DNA from: Pseudomonadota bacterium
GTDB taxonomy: Bacteria; Pseudomonadota; Alphaproteobacteria; Rhizobiales; Hyphomicrobiaceae
Length of the DNA: 10,303 nt
Reading direction: 5' to 3'
NCBI GenBank assembly: GCA_021816505.1
Contig: JAKAXS010000067.1
Span: 1 to 10,303 of the forward strand
The notes below the pieces were generated by a model. The model ran no database searches and was not told the DNA's origin. It saw only the letters and a program-made list of their open reading frames with translations. The translations under genes were made by a program, and so were the position numbers. Below, in pieces: positions 1 through 7,038 of this stretch (its first letter is position 1; the number at the start of each line of letters is the position of its first letter).

Positions 1-33
1 TCTCTCGCCGTGCCGTTCACCAAGAAGGGTTAA
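1..33 (+). CDS. C-terminal tail of an upstream gene (partial, unidentified)
   Basis: Reading from base 1, frame 1 gives ten sense codons (SLAVPFTKKG) followed by a TAA stop at 31-33. Ten open codons prove nothing alone. A strong hairpin terminator begins 24 bases after this stop, which is where one would expect it after a real gene. In related genomes I recall a Do-like (DegP/HtrA) periplasmic serine protease ahead of this type of regulator-kinase-glnE cluster. The tail is too short to test that, so the identity is left open. Confidence 0.4.
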   Translation, partial: SLAVPFTKKG

Positions 34-56
34 GCTCCTCCCAAAGCACTTGCTCC

Positions 57-93
57 TCGAGGCGGTTCACCCTTGAACAGGTGGCCGCCTCGA
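57..93 (+). terminator. Hairpin terminator between the upstream gene and the response regulator
   Basis: The arms TCGAGGCGG (57-65) and CCGCCTCGA (85-93) are perfectly complementary over 9 bp. An inner stem, CACC (68-71) with GGTG (80-83), can extend the structure. The right arm is followed by CCTTTAT, a short and imperfect T-rich stretch, so it resembles an intrinsic terminator but a weak one. It lies 24 bases after the predicted stop of the upstream gene and 56 bases before the response regulator start, so it probably separates the two transcripts. Confidence 0.6.
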
Positions 94-101
94 CCTTTAT
101 C
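73..101 (+). promoter_or_regulatory. Possible housekeeping-type promoter for the response regulator operon
   Basis: TTGAAC (73-78) and TTTATC (96-101) are 17 bases apart and partly match a -35/-10 pair (about 4 of 6 and 3 of 6 positions). Transcription would begin near base 108, giving a leader of about 42 bases. The elements sit inside and just after the terminator hairpin, so transcription from upstream and initiation here would share sequence. The match is weak and could be chance. Confidence 0.25.
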
Positions 102-149
102 TCGGGCCATGCACAATAGCCTCGCAATCGCGGGAGAAGACCCACTGCC

Positions 150-830
150 ATGCGTGTCCTTGTCATCGAAGACGATCGCGAAACGGCGAGCTTTCTGCAG
201 AAGGCGCTGAAGGAAAGCGGTCATGCGGCCGATCTGGCGGCGGACGGCGAGACCGGTCTGGCGATGGCAAAGGAAGACGTCTACGACGTGCTGATCGTCG
301 ACCGCATGCTGCCAAAGCTCGACGGTCTGACCGTCGTCAAAACGCTCCGCACCGACGGCCACCGGACTCCGGTGCTGATCCTTTCGGCACTGGGCGAAGT
401 AGATGACCGCGTGAAGGGGCTGCGCGCCGGTGGCGACGATTATCTGACGAAGCCCTACGCCTATTCGGAGTTGCTCGCGCGTATCGAGGCGCTGTCGCGC
501 CGTGCGGTGCCCGAAGAGCAGGAAACGCGCTACGCCGTCGCCGACCTGGTGCTCGATCGCCTGTCGCACCGCGTGACGCGCAACGGCGAGCACATCGTGC
601 TGCAGCCGCGCGAGTACCGCCTGCTCGAATATCTGATGAAGAACGCCGGGCAGGTGGTGACGCGCACCATGCTGCTCGAACACGTCTGGGATTATCACTT
701 CGACCCGCAAACGAACGTCATCGACGTGCACGTGTCGCGTTTGCGTTCCAAGATCGACAAGGGCTTCGACAAGCCCCTGCTGCACACCGTGCGCGGCGCA
801 GGATACATGATCCGTGATGGCGCTGGCTGA
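150..830 (+). CDS. OmpR-family DNA-binding response regulator
   Basis: This 226-residue protein is a two-component response regulator acting in the cytoplasm as a transcription factor. The receiver domain (about residues 1-118) shows the acidic pocket (E7, D8, D9), phospho-acceptor D51 in LIVDRMLPKLDG, switch residue S79, and the conserved lysine K101 in YLTKPY. The C-terminal part (about 126-224) is a winged-helix DNA-binding domain with LQPREYRLLEYLMKNAGQ and the family signature VIDVHVSRLRSKID. The length is typical. The ATG at 150 is preceded by GGGAG (132-136), slightly far away but the best candidate. The gene overlaps the start of the next gene, a histidine kinase, which is therefore the likely partner. 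Target genes and stimulus cannot be read from the sequence. Family assignment is near certain; no specific gene name is justified. Confidence 0.95.
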   Translation: MRVLVIEDDRETASFLQKALKESGHAADLAADGETGLAMAKEDVYDVLIVDRMLPKLDGLTVVKTLRTDGHRTPVLILSALGEVDDRVKGLRAGGDDYLTKPYAYSELLARIEALSRRAVPEEQETRYAVADLVLDRLSHRVTRNGEHIVLQPREYRLLEYLMKNAGQVVTRTMLLEHVWDYHFDPQTNVIDVHVSRLRSKIDKGFDKPLLHTVRGAGYMIRDGAG

Positions 831-2208
831 AACCGCACCGCGCCTGTTCGGCACGACGGCGTTTCGCCTCGCGGCGATGACGGTGGCGGGTTTCCTCGCG
901 GCTGCCGCGCTGATCGTGGTCGTCATCCTGTGGCAGGTGAACGGAGTCCTCACCGCACAGGTGATCTCCGGCCTCGACGCGGAAAAGGCCGAGATCGAGA
1001 CCCATGCGAATGACGTCGCCGCAATCACGGAGACGATCAAGGGCCGCAGCCGTCCGGAAGGACCCGCGCTTTATTTTCTAGCCGATACGACAGGGCGCAA
1101 GCTTGCGGGCAACCTCAATCGCCTGCCGCCCGAGATCGCAGGCAGCCCGACGGGCGGCACGTTCCGCTACGAGACGCCGCTGTCGGCGGAGCGCTTGGGC
1201 GTCGCCATCCCCGTAAACCTGCAACACGGCCTCAGCCTCGTCATCGGCCGCGACATCGAGGATCAACGCATCATCGCCGATCGCATCAGGCGTGGCGTGC
1301 TGCTCGGCTTCGGTCTCCTGTCGATCGTCGCGCTGGGCGGCGGCATCGCTGCCTCGCGCATGATGCTGCGCCGCGTGGAAACGATCAACCAGACGAGCCG
1401 CTCGATCATGTCGGGGGATCTGTCGCGGCGCATCCCGCTGACGGGAGCGGGCGACGAGTTCGACAATCTGTCCGCGCACCTCAACGCCATGATCGAGCGC
1501 ATCGAGCTGTTGATGACGTCGCTGCGCGAAGTGTCGGACAACATCGCGCACGACCTGAAGACGCCGCTCAACCGCCTGCGAAATCGCGCCGAAGCCGCAC
1601 TACGCGACTCGACGGGCGCGGATGCCTATCGCGACGGGCTGGAGCGCACGATCAGCGAAGCAGACGACATCATCAAGACGTTCAACGCACTGCTGTTGAT
1701 CGCCCGCCTCGAAGCCGGCACGTTCGACGCCAGCAAGGAACGCTTCGACGTGGGCGCGTTGGTGCGTGACGCCGCGGAGCTGTACGAGCCGGTCGCCGAG
1801 GAGGCGGGCGTAACGCTCAGTGCCGACATCGCCGACGGCCCGGAAATCACCGCCAATCGCCAGCTGGTGAGCCAGGCCGTCGTCAACCTGATCGAGAACG
1901 CGTTGAAGTACGGTGTGACCGACGGCAAGCCCGGCGCCATCACCGTGTCTGTCGACCACCGTGGCGACGGCGTGGAAATCGCGGTGGCCGATCGCGGACC
2001 TGGTATCGCGCCTGCCGATCGTGAGCGTGCGCTCAAGCGATTCGTTCGCCTCGAAGAGTGCCGCACGTTGCCTGGCACGGGCCTGGGCCTCAGCCTCGTC
2101 GCAGCCGTGGCGCGCCTGCATGGCGGACGCGTCCGCATGGACGATAACGCCCCCGGCCTGCGGGCCGTGCTGGTACTACCGGTTCACAAGTCGGACGGAA
2201 CCGTCTAA
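814..2208 (+). CDS. Membrane sensor histidine kinase, partner of the preceding regulator
   Basis: This 464-residue inner-membrane histidine kinase probably phosphorylates the response regulator encoded just upstream. The order is: TM1 (about residues 18-46), a periplasmic region (about 47-157), TM2 (about 161-182), a HAMP linker (about 182-235), and a HisKA dimerisation domain with phospho-acceptor H246 in NIAHDLKTPLNRLR. An HATPase domain follows with the N box (LIENALKYG, N362), G1 box (DRGPGI, from D393) and G2 box (GTGLGLSLV, from G421). All catalytic motifs are intact. The start is the GTG at 814 or the ATG at 817; both lie inside the regulator gene, whose stop is at 828-830, so translation of the two is likely coupled. 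The roughly 110-residue periplasmic region has no motif I recognise, so the signal is unknown. glnE follows after 36 bases, suggesting one operon. Confidence 0.95.
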   Translation: MMALAETAPRLFGTTAFRLAAMTVAGFLAAAALIVVVILWQVNGVLTAQVISGLDAEKAEIETHANDVAAITETIKGRSRPEGPALYFLADTTGRKLAGNLNRLPPEIAGSPTGGTFRYETPLSAERLGVAIPVNLQHGLSLVIGRDIEDQRIIADRIRRGVLLGFGLLSIVALGGGIAASRMMLRRVETINQTSRSIMSGDLSRRIPLTGAGDEFDNLSAHLNAMIERIELLMTSLREVSDNIAHDLKTPLNRLRNRAEAALRDSTGADAYRDGLERTISEADDIIKTFNALLLIARLEAGTFDASKERFDVGALVRDAAELYEPVAEEAGVTLSADIADGPEITANRQLVSQAVVNLIENALKYGVTDGKPGAITVSVDHRGDGVEIAVADRGPGIAPADRERALKRFVRLEECRTLPGTGLGLSLVAAVARLHGGRVRMDDNAPGLRAVLVLPVHKSDGTV

Positions 2209-2244
2209 GCCCTCGCGCAACGAGAACGCCGCAGGGAGACGGGC

Positions 2245-5169
2245 ATGCCGACTTTGGCCGATGCCATCAACAGCGCACCACGAACCTACGATGAGGGCCG
2301 CGCCACGAACGTGATGGCCGATCTTTCGGCCGTAGCGGCAACCTTGCCGACGCAAGCGCTGACCGAGGCTCTGGCGAAGCCGACGGTGCGTGCGTTGCTG
2401 CGTGGCGTCGCCAGCGGATCGACCTATCTCTCCACGTTGCTGACGCGTGACGCCGCGCGGTTGGAACGCGTGCTGCTGACGGACCCTGCCGAACGCTTCG
2501 CCCAGATGGCCGAGGAGTTGCGTGCGGCGTTGGCCAAAGCCGTTTCGATCACCGAAGCCATGCGCGACCTGCGCCGCTACAAATCCGAGGCGGCGTTGAT
2601 CATCGCGCTCGCCGACCTCGGCGGCGTCTGGCCGGTGATGCAGGTGACCCGCGCTTTGTCGGAAACGGCGGATGCCACGCTGCAGGGCGCCGTCCGCTGG
2701 CTGTTCCGGCAGGCCGCCAGCAAGGGCGACTGGATCACGAATGACGCCGCCGCGCCGGAGCAGGGCTCCGGTTACATCGTGCTGGGCATGGGCAAGTACG
2801 GCGCGTTCGAACTCAACTACTCCAGCGACATCGACCTTATCGTTTTCTATGAGCTGGAGCGGGTGACGCTCCGCGAAGGGCTGGAGCCGTCGACGTTCTT
2901 CGTTCGTCTGACACGCGACCTCGTGCGCCTGATCGACGAGCGCACCGCCGACGGCTACGTCTTCCGCGTCGATCTGCGCCTGCGGCCAGACGCAGGCGCC
3001 ACGCAGGTGGCGCTGTCCACCGAGGCCGCGCTCATCTACTACGAAAGCTTCGGCCAGAATTGGGAGCGCGCGGCGCTGATCAAGGCGCGCCCCGTTGCCG
3101 GAGACATCGAAGCCGGCGACATGCTGCTGGCGGATCTCGCGCCCTTCGTCTGGCGCAAGTATCTCGATTTCGCGGCGATCGCCGACGTGCATGCGATGAA
3201 GCGGCAGATCAACGCTTTCCGCGGCCTCAGCGGCATCGGCGTCGCCGGTCACAACGTGAAGCTGGGTCGCGGCGGCATTCGCGAGATCGAGTTCTTCGCG
3301 CAGACGCAACAGCTCATCGCCGGCGGACGGCAGAAGGAGCTGCGCGTTCGCCCCACGCTGGAGGCGCTGAAGACGCTCGTGGCGCGTGGCTGGATCAAGG
3401 AGCAGGTGCGCCTCGATCTGGAGGCAGCGTATCTCTATCTGCGCGAGATCGAGCACCGCATCCAGATGGTGGCGGACGAGCAAACGCATACGCTGCCGGA
3501 GGCCGGTGACCGGCTGGAAAGCTTCGCACGCTTCGCCGGCTATGCCAGCCTGGACGCCTTTGCCAAGGAGCTGACGTCGTTCCTGACGACGGTGCAGCGC
3601 CACTATGCCGTGCTGTTCGAGGACATGCCGGAACTGACCAACGCCGGCGCGAACATGGTGTTCGCCGGCGAAGACGACGATCCCGGTACGGTCGAGGCGT
3701 TGAAGGCGCTGGGGTACAGCCAGCCGTCGCAAGTGCTGGCCACCGTGCGTGGCTGGCACCACGGCCGCTATGCAGCCGTACGTTCGGCGCCCTCACGCGA
3801 GCGACTGACCGAAGTGCAGCCGCTGCTGATCGCAGCGCTGGCCGACACCGCAGATCCCGACCGCGCCTTTGCCAGCTTCGACCGCTTCGTTTCCGAGTTG
3901 CCGACCGGCATTCAGCTGTTCTCGCTTTTGCGCGCCAACCCCGGCCTGCTGCGTCTCGTGGCCGACATCATGGGATCAGCGCCGCGCCTTGCCCGCATCC
4001 TGTCGCGCCGCCGCCGCCTGCTCGATGCCGTGCTCGATCCCCGCACGCTCGGTACCCATGCGACCGCCGAGGAACTTGATCGCATCATCGAGACCGAACT
4101 GGCCGGCACGAGCGACCTGCAGGATGTCCTGGATCGTGCCCGCGTCGTCGGCAGCGAGCAGATCTTCCTTATCGGCGTCCGCGTGCTGTCCGGCATGATC
4201 GACGCCGGCCAGGCCGGCGATGCCTACGCGTTGCTGGCCGAGCGGCTGATCCGCGCGCTGCAGGCCGCGGTTGAGGACGAACTGCTGCGCATCAACGGTG
4301 CGATGCCGGGCGGGTCGGCGACCGTGGTCGCCATGGGCAAGCTCGGCGGCCACGAGATGACGGCGAATTCCGATCTGGATCTGATCGTCATCTACGACTT
4401 CGAGGATGGCGTGACGGCTTCGGACGGCGAGCGGCCATTGTCTCCCAACCAGTATTACACGCGCATCACGCAACGCCTCATCACCGCGCTGTCGTCGCCG
4501 ACGGCGGAGGGCACGCTCTACGAGGTGGACATGCGGCTGCGTCCGTCGGGTCTGAAGGGACCCGTCGCGACACAGCTGTCGAGCTTCGTCAGCTACCAGG
4601 CGAGCGAGGCCTGGACCTGGGAACACCTGGCCCTGACGCGGGCGCGCGCCATCAGCGGTCCACCCGAATTGTGCCGAAGCGTCGAGGCTGCCATCCACGA
4701 CGTTCTCGTCAGGCCCCGCGACCGCGCCAAGATCGCCAAGGACGTGGTCGAGATGCGCGGGCTGATCTGGAAGGAAAAGAAGACAGAGAACATCTGGGAC
4801 CTGAAGCAGGTCCGCGGAGGTCTGGTCGATCTGGAGTTCATCGCCCAGTATCTGCAACTGGTGCATGCCCACGCGCATCCCGAGATCCTCGATCAGAATA
4901 CGATCAGAGCCTTCGAAAAGCTGCGCGCGGCGGGCGTGCTGGCTGAGGCGGACGCGACGACCCTCATCCAGGCGGCACGCCTCATTCACAACCTGACGCA
5001 GGTTCTGCGCCTTTGCCTCGATGGCTCGTTCGACCCGGATGCGGCGCCGCGCGGCTTGAAGGAACTGCTGGCGCGAGCCGGCGACGCGCCGAGTTTCGAC
5101 GCCCTTCAAGCTGATGTCCGCCAGCGCCTTGCCGGCGTCGCGCAGCTGTTCGACGACCTGGTGGTGTGA
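2245..5169 (+). CDS. glnE: Bifunctional glutamine synthetase adenylyltransferase / adenylyl-removing enzyme
   Basis: GlnE controls nitrogen assimilation by attaching AMP to glutamine synthetase (inactivating it) and removing it again, in response to PII proteins and glutamine. The 974-residue length suits alphaproteobacterial GlnE (about 950-990). Two nucleotidyltransferase halves are visible. The N-terminal adenylyl-removing half has GMGKYGAFELNYSSDIDLIV with D195 and D197, and RVDLRLRP with D243. The C-terminal adenylylating half has AMGKLGGHEMTANSDLDLIV with D710 and D712, and YEVDMRLRPSG with D762. Each half is followed by its helical region (GGIREIEFFAQ; GGLVDLEFIAQYLQL). All metal-binding aspartates are present, so both activities should work. 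AGGGAG (2233-2238) lies 6 bases before the ATG, supporting this start. It follows the kinase gene by 36 bases on the same strand, so co-transcription is likely; whether the two-component pair regulates nitrogen genes is not shown. Confidence 0.98.
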   Translation: MPTLADAINSAPRTYDEGRATNVMADLSAVAATLPTQALTEALAKPTVRALLRGVASGSTYLSTLLTRDAARLERVLLTDPAERFAQMAEELRAALAKAVSITEAMRDLRRYKSEAALIIALADLGGVWPVMQVTRALSETADATLQGAVRWLFRQAASKGDWITNDAAAPEQGSGYIVLGMGKYGAFELNYSSDIDLIVFYELERVTLREGLEPSTFFVRLTRDLVRLIDERTADGYVFRVDLRLRPDAGATQVALSTEAALIYYESFGQNWERAALIKARPVAGDIEAGDMLLADLAPFVWRKYLDFAAIADVHAMKRQINAFRGLSGIGVAGHNVKLGRGGIREIEFFAQTQQLIAGGRQKELRVRPTLEALKTLVARGWIKEQVRLDLEAAYLYLREIEHRIQMVADEQTHTLPEAGDRLESFARFAGYASLDAFAKELTSFLTTVQRHYAVLFEDMPELTNAGANMVFAGEDDDPGTVEALKALGYSQPSQVLATVRGWHHGRYAAVRSAPSRERLTEVQPLLIAALADTADPDRAFASFDRFVSELPTGIQLFSLLRANPGLLRLVADIMGSAPRLARILSRRRRLLDAVLDPRTLGTHATAEELDRIIETELAGTSDLQDVLDRARVVGSEQIFLIGVRVLSGMIDAGQAGDAYALLAERLIRALQAAVEDELLRINGAMPGGSATVVAMGKLGGHEMTANSDLDLIVIYDFEDGVTASDGERPLSPNQYYTRITQRLITALSSPTAEGTLYEVDMRLRPSGLKGPVATQLSSFVSYQASEAWTWEHLALTRARAISGPPELCRSVEAAIHDVLVRPRDRAKIAKDVVEMRGLIWKEKKTENIWDLKQVRGGLVDLEFIAQYLQLVHAHAHPEILDQNTIRAFEKLRAAGVLAEADATTLIQAARLIHNLTQVLRLCLDGSFDPDAAPRGLKELLARAGDAPSFDALQADVRQRLAGVAQLFDDLVV

Positions 5170-5212
5170 TCGGCGACGGAAATATCGCCTGCCTCCGTTT
5201 GTGTCAGTGAAC

Positions 5213-5229
5213 GGCCGTCACCGCCGGCC
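5213..5229 (+). terminator. Weak hairpin after glnE
   Basis: GGCCG (5213-5217) pairs with CGGCC (5225-5229) across a 7-base loop, 43 bases after the glnE stop. No T-tract follows, so this is at best a weak or Rho-assisted terminator. A 5-bp GC stem is common by chance in DNA this GC-rich. Confidence 0.2.
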
Positions 5230-5290
5230 ACGGAGTGCATAGCTGATCCGATATGCTAATGAGACAGACCAGCTCCCTAGCAACCCCGCC

Positions 5291-5294
5291 GAGG
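5291..5294 (+). promoter_or_regulatory. Ribosome binding site favouring the GTG start of the sigma factor
   Basis: GAGG at 5291-5294 sits 9 bases before a GTG codon at 5304, in frame with the sigma factor. The in-frame ATG codons further upstream (5253 and 5259) have no purine-rich motif at a usable distance; the nearest, CGGAG at 5231-5235, is 17 bases before 5253. Confidence 0.45.
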
Positions 5295-5303
5295 CCGCAT
5301 CAC

Positions 5304-5918
5304 GTGACGGCAAACAAGAGCGAACCGGGTCAACGCGACGCCCATGCGCGCGCTCAGGACGATGCCGTGGACGCCGCACTGGTGGCGCGCCTGCGGGCGG
5401 GCGACAGCGCCGCGTTTCGCGACCTGGTGAGCCGCCACATCGCCATCGTTTCCGGCATCGCACGGCGCATGCTGAAGGATGAGGCGGAGGCGGAAGATAT
5501 TGCCCAGGAGGCGATGCTGCGGCTTTGGCGCTCCGCTGCTGGGCTGGAATTGGGCCCGGGCGGCCTGCGTCCTTGGTTGCGCCGCGTGACGTCGAACCTC
5601 TGCATCGATCGCGTGCGGTCCGGCCATCGAACCGTGGTGACGGATGAGGTGCCCGAGGTGGCCGAGCCAGCGACTCAGGTTACGAATCTGGAGGGACAGG
5701 AGCTGTCGGCACGCGTCGCTGCGGCCATGCAGGCCCTGCCCGAGCGGCAACGGCTGGCGCTCACGCTGTTTCACCATGAGGGCCTTAGTCAGGTGGAGGT
5801 GGGCCAGGCGATGGGAATTTCAGACGAAGCCGTCGAATCCCTCCTGGCGCGCGCCAGACGCGCCCTGAAGGCCGGTTTGGCGAATGAATGGAAAGAACTT
5901 TTGGAGAACGACGGGTGA
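5304..5918 (+). CDS. ECF-type RNA polymerase sigma factor
   Basis: This is a sigma-70 family factor of the extracytoplasmic-function class, which directs RNA polymerase to stress promoters when released from an anti-sigma factor. Counting from the GTG at 5304 (204 residues), region 2 covers about residues 24-104, with DEAEAEDIAQEAMLRLW and PWLRRVTSNLCIDRVRS. Region 4 covers about 139-190, with LPERQRLALTLFHHEGLSQ and the helix-turn-helix VEVGQAMGISDEAVESLLAR. There is no region 1 or 3, as expected for the class. The frame is open back to an ATG at 5253 (221 residues), but the added 17 residues precede any conserved sequence and lack a ribosome site, so I prefer 5304. It begins about 130 bases after glnE, leaving room for its own promoter, and is followed by the membrane protein I read as its anti-sigma factor. 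The promoters it recognises are unknown. Confidence 0.93.
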   Translation: MTANKSEPGQRDAHARAQDDAVDAALVARLRAGDSAAFRDLVSRHIAIVSGIARRMLKDEAEAEDIAQEAMLRLWRSAAGLELGPGGLRPWLRRVTSNLCIDRVRSGHRTVVTDEVPEVAEPATQVTNLEGQELSARVAAAMQALPERQRLALTLFHHEGLSQVEVGQAMGISDEAVESLLARARRALKAGLANEWKELLENDG

Positions 5919-5982
5919 AGGCGGTCTCCACCGTTATGGAAACAACGAGTTTAAGACGGCGAACGCCGGAAACGAGAGCGTC

Positions 5983-6501
5983 ATGACACAGGCAAGCGAA
6001 CTGACGGCACTGATCAATCGGCTGGATATTTCCGGCGCCGATCGCACGCGCTGGCCTGCCCAGGAACGCCTGCGCTTCGCGCCGCTGATCGCCGGCAACG
6101 AGGAAGCCCAGCGTCTGCTGGCCGAGGCGGCGGCATTCGACAAATTGCTGGATCAGGCACCGGCGCCGAACGACGCGCGCTATGCGGGCCTGATCGACAG
6201 GATCGTCGCCGCGGCCGACGCCGAACGTACGGCCGCGCCCGGCAATGTCGTGCCGATTACGGCGGGCCGCAGGGCTTCGGCTCCCGTTGCCCAGCGGCGC
6301 CCCCCGGTACACCAGCGCAGTTCGTGGCAGGCCGCGGCCTTGCTCGCCGCGTCGCTGTTCGTCGGTGCGTTCGTCGGCACGTCGGGCCTGCTCAATCAAG
6401 CGATCCCCTCGTTTGGTGAGGTCGATGTCGCCGAAGCCGACGTGACGGAACTGGTGATCGACGGCAACCGCTCCAGCCTGATCGAGGAGGATCTGCTGTG
6501 A
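5983..6501 (+). CDS. Putative anti-sigma factor, single-pass membrane protein
   Basis: The 172-residue protein has no clear catalytic domain. Its first 100 or so residues are a charged, alanine-rich cytoplasmic segment (ALINRLDISGADRTRWPAQE, then helical stretches rich in A, E and R). A proline/arginine-rich linker follows, then one membrane segment (about residues 112-135, QAAALLAASLFVGAFVGTSG) and a short acidic tail. This plan, directly after an ECF sigma gene, fits a membrane anti-sigma factor that holds the sigma at the membrane; the function is inferred from position. It has no cysteine, so it is not a zinc-type (HxxxCxxC) anti-sigma factor. The ATG at 5983 has GAGAG at 5974-5978. An in-frame ATG at 5884 would add 33 residues overlapping the sigma gene, but these look like out-of-frame sequence. 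Its stop overlaps the next start, indicating coupled translation. Confidence 0.75.
   Translation: MTQASELTALINRLDISGADRTRWPAQERLRFAPLIAGNEEAQRLLAEAAAFDKLLDQAPAPNDARYAGLIDRIVAAADAERTAAPGNVVPITAGRRASAPVAQRRPPVHQRSSWQAAALLAASLFVGAFVGTSGLLNQAIPSFGEVDVAEADVTELVIDGNRSSLIEEDLL
6484..6490 (+). promoter_or_regulatory. Strong ribosome binding site for the periplasmic sensor gene
   Basis: GAGGAGG at 6484-6490 lies 7 bases before the GTG at 6498. It is the best Shine-Dalgarno match I noticed in the window and settles the GTG start, which overlaps the TGA of the preceding gene as GTGA. The motif is inside the end of the anti-sigma coding region. Confidence 0.75.
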
Positions 6502-7031
6502 GCGATACCGTGCCGCAGAGTGAAGAGACGGGCGGGTGGTCCAAGCGCAAGCTGCGCACGGCGCTGCTGTGCTCGCTCGCGGTCAATCTGCTGGGCGTCG
6601 GCCTGATCGCCGGCGCCATTATCGCCGGCCCGCACCACGGGGGCCGCGGCGAGTTCGGCCTCAAGGGCTTTTCGCATACGCTGCCGAAGGACCGCGGCGA
6701 CGTGCTTCGCCAGTCATTCGAGCAGCAGCGGCCGAAGTTTCGCGAACTGCGCGAAGCAGCGCGCACCGCGCGCCGGGAAGCGACGGGCGTGCTCGTGGCG
6801 GAGCCCTATGACAAGGCCAAGCTGAGCGCTTCGATCGCGAAGATCGACGAGGCGGAATCGAAGCTCCGCGTGCTCGTGTCGGACTACTTCATCGATACCG
6901 CCGAAAAGCTGACGCCTGAAGAGCGCGCGCAGCTGGCGGAGTGGTGGAAGAAGCGGCAGCCGAGATTGTTCTGGCGTGGTGGAAAACCCGACCATGGCGG
7001 CGAGACCGAGCCCGGCACCAAGGCGAAGTAA
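6498..7031 (+). CDS. Membrane-anchored periplasmic sensor/chaperone-like protein (heavy-metal-sensor family)
   Basis: This 177-residue protein has a short cytoplasmic N-terminus, one membrane segment (about residues 20-43, ALLCSLAVNLLGVGLIAGAI), and a periplasmic helical domain (about 60-157). That domain has the family features LPKDRGDVLRQSF, an alternating charged helix (about 78-125), and LTPEERAQLAEWW near the end. This matches the plan of the periplasmic heavy-metal-sensor / CnrX / ZraP-CpxP group (Pfam Metal_resist type), in which such proteins act as signal-sensing partners of an anti-sigma factor or as envelope chaperones. Histidines occur only in the linker (H46, H47, H60) and tail (H166); the core has none and the only cysteine (C25) is in the membrane segment, so a CnrX-like metal site is not apparent. 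It is translationally coupled to the anti-sigma gene, suggesting it feeds the signal to it. The stimulus is unknown. Confidence 0.8.
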   Translation: MSDTVPQSEETGGWSKRKLRTALLCSLAVNLLGVGLIAGAIIAGPHHGGRGEFGLKGFSHTLPKDRGDVLRQSFEQQRPKFRELREAARTARREATGVLVAEPYDKAKLSASIAKIDEAESKLRVLVSDYFIDTAEKLTPEERAQLAEWWKKRQPRLFWRGGKPDHGGETEPGTKAK

Positions 7032-7038
7032 GTAGAGG

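Noticed and set aside
2176..3762. Long minus-strand open frame (528 codons) opposite glnE, and others at 30-1040 and 3976-5109
   Set aside because: They lie opposite well-identified genes in GC-rich DNA, where the antisense frames stay open by codon bias. Their translations are rich in R, H and Q with no recognisable domain.
5178..5199. Possible ECF-type promoter (GGAAA then CGTT) after glnE
   Set aside because: The spacing between the elements is about 13 bases, shorter than the usual 16-17, and the -35 match is incomplete. A TGAAC at 5208-5212 also lacks a convincing -10.
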